From Petasospora fabianii (Eukaryota; Ascomycota; Saccharomycetes; Phaffomycetales; Wickerhamomycetaceae): a DNA stretch of 64,000 bases. Location: assembly GCA_022641835.1 (NCBI GenBank), contig CP048716.1, forward strand, positions 124,001-188,000. The letters run 5' to 3'. Below, piece by piece: positions 11,327 through 20,270 of this stretch. The translations under genes were made by a program, and so were the position numbers. Position 1 is the stretch's first letter. The number at the start of each line of letters is the position of its first letter. The notes beneath the pieces are model-generated. The model saw only the letters and a list, made by a program, of their open reading frames with translations. It searched no databases and was not told the origin of the DNA.

Positions 11327-12530
11327 TCACTCAAGAGAGACATCTTCGTTCTTGTAGTTGTCCAGCACGATACGATAGATGAAACTTGGAGCGAAACCAC
11401 CACTGCAAATTGTTAGTATTTCAGTCATCAGGGGAAACGGAAAGAGGAACATACATGTTTGTTATGTAGATGTCAATGTGATCCGGCGGGACGTAGTCGA
11501 ACAATGGGTTCGAGATATCGGCATGTTGTACCAAGTTACTCTCGCTGAACTTGATCACCTTACCGGAATTACCAACCTCAATGAGATTCTCAACATCAAA
11601 AGGATACGTTGGTGAGAGCTTGTAGAGACCAGCAACGGAGAATACTGGCGTCTTGTGCTCCTTGGCACATTCACACACCGCAGCGACACCGGCACTTGAG
11701 ACGGTACCACCATTGGCAAAAACGGACTTGGCGCCAACAATCACCTTACCAACTCGTGACATGACGGCAAAGACGTGTGAATCAGGGATGATGACCGTGT
11801 CGATGTTGGCCTTAACGAGGGCAGCGGCGAATTTGTGTGCGGTTTGTGTTTGATTTGGATAGCATTCTGTGACGAGCACAGTGAACTTACGCTTGGCGCA
11901 AGCCTTGAGCAAGAATTTTAGGACCGTTTTGGAGTCAGGGGTTGGTGTGAGAAGGACTTCGTTATCATGAATCATATCAAGGGCAAGGTTTTCGATACCT
12001 TCATCAATACTTGAGATCTCATCAATCAAGTCCTTGATACCTTGAATGATGATCGACCTAAGATCGTGGCTCTTTGAGTGTTGTATTCTTGGATTCTCTT
12101 TTTGTTCTTCACTGACTTTTTTCTTCTTCTTGGCATCTTCCTCTTCTGTCGAGAGCAAACTGAACATTGAGGAGATCATTGGGGCATTGGAATCGTTATC
12201 TGTCTCAACTTCATCACGAATGATGGCCAGCACACGTCTCAAAACGTTTCCACATGAAAACTCACGGGGCTGTGCCTTCTCCAAACGAGATCCAAGCTGT
12301 CGTATTTCGTTGATGAGTTGATCGGGATGACTCCAACGGGCTGCAGAGATCACCCTCATCAGAAGTTGACATGTCTCAAGAGCGACAACGTAGGAGCCTG
12401 ATATTTGGCGACGCTTGAGCTTTCTGATGTGAGGCTGTTAGTAATCCAATTTGAGTCATTTCTGAGGCCGAGAAAGCGCAGGATAATCAACGTACTCGAT
12501 AAATGTATCCACTTGATTCGATTGTGACAT
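11327..12530 (-). CDS. GCD7: eIF2B beta subunit, two introns
   Basis: Translation initiation factor eIF2B beta, part of the regulatory subcomplex of the exchange factor that recharges eIF2 with GTP and senses phosphorylated eIF2 in general amino-acid control. The spliced gene is complement(join(11327..11402,11455..12423,12496..12530)), giving 359 residues (baker's yeast 381). Exon 1 gives MSQSNQVDTFIE; exon 2 continues KLKRRQISGSYVVALETCQLL and carries nearly the whole domain (SAARWSH, SCGNVLRRVLA, GIKDLIDEI, LTPTPDSKTVLKFL, VIVGAKSVFANGGT, SVAGLYKLSPTYPFDV). Exon 3 restores the conserved C-terminus (IGGFAPSFIYRIVLDNYK). Without splicing the first ATG in frame would be inside the conserved region and the C-terminus would be lost, which supports both introns. 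An acidic/Lys-rich insert (EEEDAKKKKKVSEEQKE) lies near residue 120. Divergent from NGL2. Confidence 0.93.
11403..11454 (-). other. GCD7: GCD7 intron 2 (52 nt)
   Basis: Donor GTATGT (at 11454), branch point TACTAAC, acceptor TTTGCAG (ends 11403). Joining AAC-AT to T-GGT-GGT-TTC gives NIGGFAPSF, matching the conserved eIF2B beta C-terminus. At 52 nt, close to the 3' end of the gene, it is very short and unusually placed for a budding yeast. Confidence 0.92.
12424..12495 (-). other. GCD7: GCD7 intron 1 (72 nt)
   Basis: Donor GTACGT (at 12495), branch point TACTAAC, acceptor CATCAG (ends 12424). Splicing gives ...TFIE-KLKRRQ..., which restores the conserved KLKRRQ...GSY start of the eIF2B beta domain. 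Confidence 0.92.
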
Positions 12531-13116
12531 TCTGAGTGGATTATGTGTGTGTAATTGGGGGCCCTTGAATGGCTCTAGAAGTTATTCGATGCGGTGAGTC
12601 TTCGAACGCGTGGAAAAAAAAAAGTTCGGCGGGAGGATGGTGTTCGGGTTTCGGTTGGGGGCACCGAGAGGCATTGTGGGCTTTCTTGTCTTATAGAAGC
12701 ATTTGACTATTGTTAATCTGAGGCTTAGTGAGAGATAAGTCCTGGTATGAAGCACAAGTCTTGCATTTAGTGTGGCATTCACAAAGAAGAACGATGTATT
12801 CACTTGACTGTGGCGTTGTGGTGTCGACATCTGTGCGTTGATGCCTCTCTATCTAGCACGAGTAGCCTTTGATGAATGTGGTCACATAATCTCATGGGAA
12901 ACACTGTATTTCAGATCTCATTATTCAGCTTCATTGGTCTCGATAGCCAGTCGTAGCCATAGAAATCCAAGGATATGACCCCTGTGCGAATGACAAACCG
13001 GCCCCTATGCGAAGAGTTCAAGATCACCGTTTTCCCCCCGACCAAAATTCCTCGGTGATAACCCCAACTTCCAACATGAAAAACCACCGCCATCCTTAAC
13101 CACCATCCACTACCCC
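12531..13116. other. Divergent promoter region GCD7 / NGL2
   Basis: 586 bp between two divergent starts. It contains an A10 run near 12615, but no TATA box or known site stands out, as expected of housekeeping promoters. Open frames here are short and lack family resemblance. Confidence 0.6.
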
Positions 13117-14553
13117 ATGTCCACGCCTGCCGAGCCCAAGAAGTCCAAGAAGAAATCTGGCTCAAAGCCACCAGCCAGTATCACACCTGAGTACATCGCT
13201 GAGCAGCGTGCCCTGCGAGAAGCAAAGAAGGCTGCCAAACGCCAGGAGCTCATCGACCAGGGACTGGACCCGGATGCAGTAGCTGCCTCGCAATCAGGCG
13301 AGGGCAGATTCATCAAGCGTCCCATGCTCTATGTCCCATATTCTGTTGAGTCAAAGGGTGTCAGAGTCAAGATTATGACATATAACGTACTGGCTCAGGC
13401 ATTGATCAGAAGAAAACTATTCCCGACAAGTGGGAACGCCGTAAAGTGGCCACGCAGATCGAAGGTGCTTCTCAACGAGTTTAAGTACTACGATGGTGAC
13501 ATCCTTCTTCTCCAGGAAGTGGATTATGTCCAGTATAACTCATTCTGGAAGAGTGAAATGAAGAAGCTCGGATATGAAACACAGTACCATCGCTGGGGTG
13601 ACAAGAACCACGGTGTCGCCATCTGTTTCAAGGGGAGTCTATTCGAGATGACCGACCGTATGTTGATTGATTACGATAGGGAGGACAGCGGTGAACTTGC
13701 TCCAAGAACTGTGACAAAGAATGTCGGTTTGATGCTTGCCTTAAAGTTCAAGGATGATATTACGGCCGAGTATCCAGGAACGAAGAAGAATGGCGTACTC
13801 ATCGGTACAACGCATTTGTTCTGGCATCCATTCGGTACGTTTGAAAGAACAAGGCAGACATATTTGATCCTGAAAAAGTGTAAAGAGTTCAGACAGAGAG
13901 TGGATACTCTTCAAGGAGGAGAGTGGTTTCATTTCTTTGGTGGCGATTTCAATGCACAACCATTTGATTCACCATACTTGTCCATCACCTCCAAGCCGAT
14001 CAAGTATGAGGGGAGGGCCAGAACCGTTATTGAGTGCTCAACATCATTCACCTTTTCCAAATTGAGAGAGGGTATTGAGGATGAGGATGAGGAAGGTGGA
14101 AACATTGAAAAATTTGGTGAGAATCAACCAAAGCATCCAGTACCAGAGTCATTCACCCCAACGGAGGAACAGTCAAAGTTGGTGACACAGATGGAGGATC
14201 TGCACAACAATCTTGATGTAAGAGCTATCTCACTCTACTCTGTTGGATACAAGGATGTCCACCCGGAGAATGCAGGCTTGGATAATGATGCCAACGAACC
14301 ACACATCTCTAATTGGGCCCATGCATGGAGAGGACTGTTGGACTACATCACGTTGATTGCCCCATGGGACCTGAAATCCTCATCAAGGGTTAACAGCATT
14401 GAGGAATTCGAAAAAGTGAGCGAAGTGAGACTTAGAGGGTTCTTGAGAATGCCGCCTGGTAGTGAGATGACTGAGCATGGTCAACCTCACGAAGGTGAAT
14501 ACCCTTCTGACCATCTTTGTATGATGGCTGATGTGGAGCTTCTCATGACGTGA
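13117..14553 (+). CDS. NGL2: CCR4-type RNA exonuclease (Ngl2-like)
   Basis: 478 residues of the endonuclease/exonuclease/phosphatase fold shared by Ccr4 and the Ngl proteins. A Lys-rich N-terminal stretch (PKKSKKKSGSK) comes first. The catalytic series follows: MTYNVLAQAL (87-96), LLLQEVD with the metal-binding Glu134, GTTHLFWHPF, GGDFNAQPFDSPY, and the terminal SDHLCMMADVE with the catalytic Asp-His. Ngl2 in baker's yeast trims the 3' end of 5.8S rRNA, so a role in ribosomal RNA maturation is the best guess; Ngl3 is the close alternative. The ATG at 13117 sits in a good context just before the Lys-rich stretch. Convergent with CBR1, 156 bp apart. Confidence 0.9.
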   Translation: MSTPAEPKKSKKKSGSKPPASITPEYIAEQRALREAKKAAKRQELIDQGLDPDAVAASQSGEGRFIKRPMLYVPYSVESKGVRVKIMTYNVLAQALIRRKLFPTSGNAVKWPRRSKVLLNEFKYYDGDILLLQEVDYVQYNSFWKSEMKKLGYETQYHRWGDKNHGVAICFKGSLFEMTDRMLIDYDREDSGELAPRTVTKNVGLMLALKFKDDITAEYPGTKKNGVLIGTTHLFWHPFGTFERTRQTYLILKKCKEFRQRVDTLQGGEWFHFFGGDFNAQPFDSPYLSITSKPIKYEGRARTVIECSTSFTFSKLREGIEDEDEEGGNIEKFGENQPKHPVPESFTPTEEQSKLVTQMEDLHNNLDVRAISLYSVGYKDVHPENAGLDNDANEPHISNWAHAWRGLLDYITLIAPWDLKSSSRVNSIEEFEKVSEVRLRGFLRMPPGSEMTEHGQPHEGEYPSDHLCMMADVELLMT

Positions 14554-14709
14554 GCATTAAAGTTATATAGATTAGTTTATGATGCTCCATATTGTGTACC
14601 TCCACAACTCATGTGTTGCTAGCAGTAAGTTCATACGTCTCTACACACTAGGTGTAACTGCCAATTTAATGGAGAGTGCAAAAGAGAAAATTTGACTATT
14701 ATTAGTTTC

Positions 14710-15627
14710 TTAGAAGATAAAGACCTGGTCATCTCCCTTAGATGGCATCTTTGCCTTTTGGAAACCCAACTCCTCAGTGATGTCAATCATCAACTTGTTC
14801 AAACCTTGAGGGCCACAAACCAGGATTCTGGAATCGTCACTAGCCTTTGGCAAGTATGCCTCAACCATCTCCTTCGTGACGTATCCAGTGTCACCAGCCC
14901 AACCCTCGGGAGGACTTGTGAGTGTGTAATGCACGTCAAAGTTAGGGTAAGCGGCAGCCAACTCATCGAGTTCCTCCTTGAGTAAGATGTCGTTCTCGGT
15001 CTCATTGGCGTATATCAACGACACTTTAGTGACATCTTCTGGGGTGGTGGCAATCTCTTCGAGGACCTGCAGGATCGGAGTGATACCAGAACCGCCAGCA
15101 ACGATACCAATTTCTTTGGCCATGTTGGTGGCGTAGTTAAATCTGCCAACTGGACCTCTGAATTTGACCTTCTGGCCCTTGTACATGGAAGCAAACTCCT
15201 TGGAAACGTCACCATCAACATAACTTTTCACAATGATATCAAAGAAGCCCTTGTCGAACTTGGAAGAGATAGGGGTGTAGTAACGAATTTTGTCGTTAAC
15301 CTGGCAGGCAACGTGATGACCAACCGGACGGCTCAAGGTCTCAGTTTCTCTGTACAGGCCAAATCGGTATATAGCGCAGTTTCTGGATACGATGGTCTTA
15401 TCCAGCAGCTCGAGTTCGTTCCATTTCTCAGTGTGCAGTGTAGACTTGTGGCGGTAGGCGTCGTACAGACGGAAGGTCAAGAATGGGATGAGAAGAGCCA
15501 GGACGTAAGGTAACCATTGGTAACCCATGATGAGAGTACCCACGATGACGAGGGTAACGGGAATGTAGATTCCGTGGACCGGGTCCTTGAGGAGCTCACG
15601 CTTGTCTTCGACTTCGGACATTTTCAT
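14710..15627 (-). CDS. CBR1: NADH-cytochrome b5 reductase
   Basis: 305 residues, a microsomal/mitochondrial outer-membrane flavoprotein that passes electrons from NADH to cytochrome b5 for sterol and fatty-acid desaturation. An N-terminal hydrophobic anchor (about residues 20-50, VTLVIVGTLIMGY and ALLIPFLTF) precedes the FAD domain with RYYTPIS and the flavin-contacting GPVGRF, then the NADH domain with GGSGITPILQV and CGPQGLNKLMID; it ends in VFIF as in the family. Two Met codons are possible (15627 and 15621), making no functional difference. It lies downstream of TUF1 on the same strand, with 323 bp between. Confidence 0.95.
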   Translation of the reverse strand: MKMSEVEDKRELLKDPVHGIYIPVTLVIVGTLIMGYQWLPYVLALLIPFLTFRLYDAYRHKSTLHTEKWNELELLDKTIVSRNCAIYRFGLYRETETLSRPVGHHVACQVNDKIRYYTPISSKFDKGFFDIIVKSYVDGDVSKEFASMYKGQKVKFRGPVGRFNYATNMAKEIGIVAGGSGITPILQVLEEIATTPEDVTKVSLIYANETENDILLKEELDELAAAYPNFDVHYTLTSPPEGWAGDTGYVTKEMVEAYLPKASDDSRILVCGPQGLNKLMIDITEELGFQKAKMPSKGDDQVFIF

Positions 15628-15950
15628 TGTGGCTAAGACGACAGATGGGCAGAGAAGGCAACAAGGAGAAGGAGAAGAGGGCCCGATGAGATTGTTGATA
15701 TGTGAGATGTGCGCGCCCTGATTATTCAGCGCGCGTTGTCGGGCTCGAGGGTGAAACCGCGCCCGACTGGGCCGAGAAGGCTTGAGAATGGTCCAAGGAG
15801 ACGTTACTTAAGTGCGGGATTATGATATATCACAACACTTGCTCTACAGTGAGAATGAAATCATCAAGACGTTTATGAAGTAGTCGTAGGGTTTTTTAAT
15901 CACAGATAAACAAAGCCTATGTACAAGTGCGCATTGGGCAGGCAGCATGC
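15628..15950. other. CBR1 upstream / TUF1 downstream spacer
   Basis: 323 bp. Two GCGCGC blocks (15711-15716 and 15729-15734) lie 18 bp apart, 83-107 bp upstream of the CBR1 start, and may be promoter elements. Nothing else assignable. Confidence 0.5.
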
Positions 15951-17237
15951 TTACTCAATGACACGGGTGATCAAACCAGTACCAACGGTTCTACCACCTT
16001 CTCTGATGTTGAATCTCTGACCAACCTCAAGGGCAGTTGGGTGAACAAGAGTACACTCCATCTCGATGTTGTCACCTGGGAGAACCTGCTGAGAGTGGTC
16101 AGCACCCTCTGGCCAGGTCAAGATGACGGTAACGTCACCGGTTCTGATGAACATCTGTGGTCTGTAATTCTCAGCGAAACCAGAGTGACGACCACCCTCC
16201 TCCTTGGTCAAGATGTACATGGAAGCAAGGAACTTGGTGTGGGCAGAGATAGCAGCTGGCTTGGAAACAACCATACCTCTCTTGATGTCATCTCTCTTAA
16301 TACCACGGAGCAAAATACCACAGTTGTCACCAGCCATGGCAGTGTCCAACTCCTTCTTGAACATCTCAATACCGGTAACGGTGGTCTTGATTGGGGTCTT
16401 GTTGAAACCAACGAGTTCAACTTCGTCACCCTTCTTCAAGTTACCACGCTCAACACGACCGGTGACAACGGTACCTCTACCAGAGATAGAGAACACATCC
16501 TCAACACCCATCAAGAATGGCTTCTCTAAGTCTCTCTGTGGAGTTGGAATGTAAGTGTCAACAGCCTCAAGCAACTTGTCAATGGCCTGGACACCAATCT
16601 CTGGCTCACGGCCCTCAAGAGCACACAAAGCAGAACCCATGACAACTGGAACATTGTCACCATCGAAACCGTAGGAGGAGAGAAGCTCTCTCATCTCCAT
16701 CTCAACGAGCTCAAGCATCTCTGGGTCATCGATAGTGTCAACCTTGTTAACAAAGACAACAATGTGCTGGACACCAACCTGTCTAGCGAGCAACAGGTGC
16801 TCTCTGGTCTGTGGCATCTGACCATCAGTAGCAGCAACAACAATAATAGCACCGTCCATCTGGGCAGCACCGGTAATCATATTCTTAATGTAATCAGCGT
16901 GACCTGGACAGTCAACGTGGGAGTAGTGTCTGTTCTCAGTCTCGTACTCAACGTGAGCAGTGGAGATGGTGATACCTCTAGCTCTCTCTTCTGGAGCCTT
17001 GTCAATAGAAGAGTAGTCCAAGAAGGAAGCACCACCCTTCTCAGCGAGACACTTGGTAATGGCAGCAGTCAAGGTTGTCTTACCGTGATCAACATGACCA
17101 ATGGTACCAATGTTAAGATGTGGCTTGGAACGCTCGAAGGCAGAGGCATAACGAACGAACTGTGGGGCACGGGACACCAGTGGGGAGGCACGGAGGCGCA
17201 GCTGCCCGAGGGACTGGACCAAAGTTCTTCCGAGCAT
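15951..17237 (-). CDS. TUF1: Mitochondrial elongation factor Tu
   Basis: 428 residues with a basic, Ser/Leu-rich mitochondrial presequence of about 32 residues ([18 protein letters not shown]...RYA) ahead of a bacterial-type EF-Tu. GTPase motifs are [11 protein letters not shown] (P-loop), RGITI (switch I), [12 protein letters not shown] (switch II) and NKVD. Domains 2 and 3 are complete ([38 protein letters not shown]). It delivers aminoacyl-tRNA to mitoribosomes. Strong codon bias indicates high expression and creates long antisense open frames that are not genes. Divergent from SDE2. Confidence 0.97.
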   Translation of the reverse strand: MLGRTLVQSLGQLRLRASPLVSRAPQFVRYASAFERSKPHLNIGTIGHVDHGKTTLTAAITKCLAEKGGASFLDYSSIDKAPEERARGITISTAHVEYETENRHYSHVDCPGHADYIKNMITGAAQMDGAIIVVAATDGQMPQTREHLLLARQVGVQHIVVFVNKVDTIDDPEMLELVEMEMRELLSSYGFDGDNVPVVMGSALCALEGREPEIGVQAIDKLLEAVDTYIPTPQRDLEKPFLMGVEDVFSISGRGTVVTGRVERGNLKKGDEVELVGFNKTPIKTTVTGIEMFKKELDTAMAGDNCGILLRGIKRDDIKRGMVVSKPAAISAHTKFLASMYILTKEEGGRHSGFAENYRPQMFIRTGDVTVILTWPEGADHSQQVLPGDNIEMECTLVHPTALEVGQRFNIREGGRTVGTGLITRVIE

Positions 17238-17535
17238 TGTCGATGTTTTCTATGGGTAGTGAAAGAAAAGGATTGAGCGGGGTTTGGCGTATCGTGTTAA
17301 GGGTAATCGCTGGAAAATTTTGAACGTTCGATCGCTCCCGGACCTCCCGGTAGGCGCACGTGTATTTAACAAAAAGAGTATCTTCCGGCGGTCATTTCGC
17401 GAATGCGTTTTATACCTGCACACATGAAGGCAAAACCCCTCTAAATGATCTAATATATTCTCATCACTTGGTACGTATATGAATCACAAGCATACATCGT
17501 TCACCGATTGCAAGGAATCCTTTTACACTCACAGC

Positions 17536-18318
17536 ATGACCACGGAAACATGTACGGTCTTTGTGGACACAATACCGGGGGTTTCAAACCTCCACCTCCT
17601 AGTGCCTCTCACCACCAGCATACCGTCTCTCAAACAACAAATTCGTTCCGAACTTCCCACGGCCGTTGTTAAAAGAGCCTCTATATCTAGCTCTGGTGGT
17701 GTTGATATATCGAACTTCTCCACTGTCGCAGAACTTCTTGACGCACTGACAATAAGCTCTGAAGGTGAGGCACCACGATTCATGAACCTGAAGTTACGAA
17801 TCTGCCTGTGTGGTGGAAAAGGTGGGTTTGGACATATGTTAAAACAAGGCGCAGGAGTTAAGAAGGGTAAGAAAAATGGTGGGAGAGCTGCATCGAAGGA
17901 CCTGTATAAGACGTTGGATGGGAGACGAGTTAAGGCTATCAGGGATTTGAAGAAGTTGGAGGAGCACATTGAAGGTTTACCTGAAGAACAGAGGAAGAAG
18001 CTCTTAGAGAAGAAGGAGAAGCTGAAGAGGGTATTGGATTTGGATCTAGGGAAGAATGTTAGGTTTGAGGATACGGCATTTTTGGAAGATGTGGAGAAGC
18101 AAGTTGAGGAGATAAGAGGGGCCATGGAGCTTGATGATTTGTCGGATGAGGAGGAAGAACAGACTCATGAAAATAAATCCAGCAATCCGGAAGATGCTGA
18201 AGAGGACGGAGTGAGTGGTACCGCAAGCTCATCAACGTCGATACCGGCATCGTCATCGACGACCAATTCACGGTCTAAGAAGGCATCGTTCAAGACATTC
18301 TTCGATGATGACAACTAA
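17536..18318 (+). CDS. SDE2: Sde2, ubiquitin-like-precursor splicing regulator
   Basis: 260 residues from the second Met. The N-terminal ~94 residues form a ubiquitin-like fold ending in CLCGGKGGFGHML, the family hallmark: a deubiquitinase cuts after Gly-Gly (93-94) and the Lys-starting fragment joins the spliceosome. The rest is basic and helical (DLYKTLDGRRVKAIRDLKK, LPEEQRKKLLEKKEKLKR) with an acidic tail (DDLSDEEEEQ). In fission yeast Sde2 promotes splicing of selected introns and genome stability. An in-frame ATG at 17479 would add 19 residues before the ubiquitin fold; I prefer 17536 because MTTETCTVFVDTIPG begins the fold directly. It shares a 298-bp divergent promoter with TUF1. As far as I know the gene is absent from baker's yeast. 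Confidence 0.9.
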   Translation: MTTETCTVFVDTIPGVSNLHLLVPLTTSIPSLKQQIRSELPTAVVKRASISSSGGVDISNFSTVAELLDALTISSEGEAPRFMNLKLRICLCGGKGGFGHMLKQGAGVKKGKKNGGRAASKDLYKTLDGRRVKAIRDLKKLEEHIEGLPEEQRKKLLEKKEKLKRVLDLDLGKNVRFEDTAFLEDVEKQVEEIRGAMELDDLSDEEEEQTHENKSSNPEDAEEDGVSGTASSSTSIPASSSTTNSRSKKASFKTFFDDDN

Positions 18319-18570
18319 CTTATGGCCATGCTTGGCCATCTTTTAATAATATCATACTAATCAGGAGAGCTGCTGCTACTAAATTTACGACTAACGACTC
18401 ATACCATTTGCATATCTTCTATAGGCGTAGATTTTGCTTAAGCTACTAAACGCTTGTTGCACCCCAGACACGACCAAAACGCGAAATGCACGCGTTCACG
18501 TGAAAAAGCGGGTTGATCATCACCATCTCTCTTGAACGTCATTACTGACCGTTCCTGATTTGTCTATTTA

Positions 18571-19496
18571 ATGAAGCTCAAGATCATTGCAAGCTCTGTC
18601 GACAGATTGAAGAGTGAGTCTACCCCTTTACCCTATTTTTGGCGCTGTCCACGCTCTCATCTTAGCATTAGCCGACTAACACACGACAAATAGGCATTCT
18701 CAGTCCGATAGTGTCTCTCCGTAAATACTGTGTTCTCCGCTTTACACCAACTACCCTTCATGTGGTGTCTGCAGAGCTCTCACAACCTCAAGTCTGGTGT
18801 AAACTCTCTAGTGACATTTTTGACGTCTACGAAGTGGAATCACTACGAGACAACACGATTTCCCTCGAGATGAACGTTGAACAGTTATATCAGGTGCTTA
18901 AACAGTTTGAGCGGAGTAATGCCGATCAGATTGCCATCAGACTACAGAAGAAGGAGACTAATGCTGGGAGAAGAGCTGCAAACATTGGTGTGTACTTCAG
19001 TGATACTGTTGATGTGACGAGTCGTGTTGATCATCATTTCGAGATTCCAGTGCGATTATTGAGGAAGGAGAGTGACGATAGAATCAGGGAACCAGAATTG
19101 GTCAAGGTTGATGTCATGATGAGGTTGCCTGAGGACATTCATGGGCTGTTCAAGAGAGTAGAGAGATATAAGAGTGCTGGACTCATCAAGGTGAGGGGGT
19201 CCAGTCTCGGGAAGCTATCGCTGCACATTGAGGATGATAGTAATGTTAATTTGAGTGTCAGTTGGAATGAATTGCTGGAAGTCACGGGACGAGATGAGGA
19301 TGGAAGTCAGCTAGATGATGTGGAGCACGAGGTGACTGTGAAGATGAAGGACTGGAAAATGGGATCGAGGATCTGTGAGGTGTGCAAAACGATGATTTTG
19401 ATCATCAGTAGTGATGAGGCTATGGTATTGCACTGTACACTCGACGAGGATGAGACATGTGAGATTATTTATTTTGTGGGCGCAGTGATGCAATAA
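18571..19496 (+). CDS. HUS1: Checkpoint clamp subunit Hus1, one intron
   Basis: The spliced gene is join(18571..18613,18694..19496), 281 residues. Exon 1 encodes MKLKIIASSVDRLK, the usual Hus1 start, and exon 2 the rest (PQVWCKLSSDIFDVYEVES, NTISLEMNVEQLYQVLK, IPVRLLRKES, ICEVCKTMILIIS, IIYFVGA). Hus1 (Mec3 in baker's yeast, strongly diverged) joins Rad9/Ddc1 and Rad1/Rad17 in the PCNA-like 9-1-1 ring loaded at DNA damage to activate the ATR/Mec1 checkpoint. Length fits the family (about 280). A start inside exon 2 would lose the first beta strand, which supports the intron. Confidence 0.88.
18614..18693 (+). other. HUS1: HUS1 intron (80 nt)
   Basis: Donor GTGAGT (18614), branch point GACTAAC, acceptor AATAG (ends 18693). 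Splicing joins A to GC to give Ser15 in the run VDRLKSILSPIVSLRKY, continuous with the Hus1 N-terminal helix. Confidence 0.88.
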
Positions 19497-20270
19497 ATTA
19501 ATATAGGTTACCATGGGATTGTGGCATTCCCCGGTCATAAAGAGCATAGGTGAAGAGTGTAGCCAGAGGACCGGAAATGACCTTGTGAAATCAGGCGACA
19601 GATTTAATCGGAAAACCCCGTTGACCCAGACCCCTGCCCTTGTGGCATGTTCATGTTGTGCCCGGTCATGTGCTGCCTGTTGTGTGTGGATTTGGGTCCG
19701 CCCATGGGCGCTTGTTAATTGCTCTGAGATGCGCTCCTATGTCCCTTGTGGCCACGTAGACATCCATTTCACAGGTGTCTAGAAGTAATGGTGTCTGTGC
19801 ACGCACTATCTTTGATTACTCACCCTGTGCAAAGCCCATGGCGGCTGGAGCCTCCACCACCAACTCAGCCACAGATAAGAGGCAGAGTCAGGAGCTTATC
19901 AGAAAACATCACGTGTAGTGACTGCAATATTCGCGTGATGTCTGGGTGTGTCAACCTTGCGCTGACGTCTTCTCCGCATTTTGATCATCTCTTTTGTTTT
20001 CCCACTTGTTTAGAAAATTCAATAGCTTTTTTTACTTTAGCAGTTCTGGATATCAGTGAATCAAAAACAAGGAAAGGAGGCCAGACATAGAAAGACCCAG
20101 CACAGCTCTCCCCAACCCCTAGGTTTCTCAACATAGCCCACGAATTGATAGTTGACAGTTGCCCCACGCCCCACGCCGCACGCCGCACGCCACTCAACTC
20201 AGAAGCGTCTACAGAGGCGCAGTCTCCTCCTTGTCAATTATAAATCTAACAGTCACCACGAACCACTGCC
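19497..20270. other. 774-bp spacer upstream of Ser-rich orphan
   Basis: No supported gene. It contains a GC-rich tandem run of 7-bp units (CCCCACG twice, CCGCACG twice) at 20162-20190, about 85 bp upstream of the next ATG. Small open frames here are composition-driven. Confidence 0.5.
20162..20190 (+). repeat. 7-bp tandem repeat CCCCACG/CCGCACG
   Basis: Four tandem 7-bp units in two versions followed by a partial fifth, in the promoter of the gene at 20271. CACGCC-type sequence could bind C2H2 zinc-finger factors; no factor is assigned. Confidence 0.55.

Noticed and set aside
15927-17276. Two long open frames antisense to TUF1
   Set aside because: Artefacts of TUF1 codon bias.
17479-17535. 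Upstream in-frame ATG of SDE2, or a 5' leader intron starting at GTACGT 17471
   Set aside because: The added residues are not ubiquitin-like, and no TACTAAC-type branch point lies between the GTACGT and the ACAG before the second ATG.
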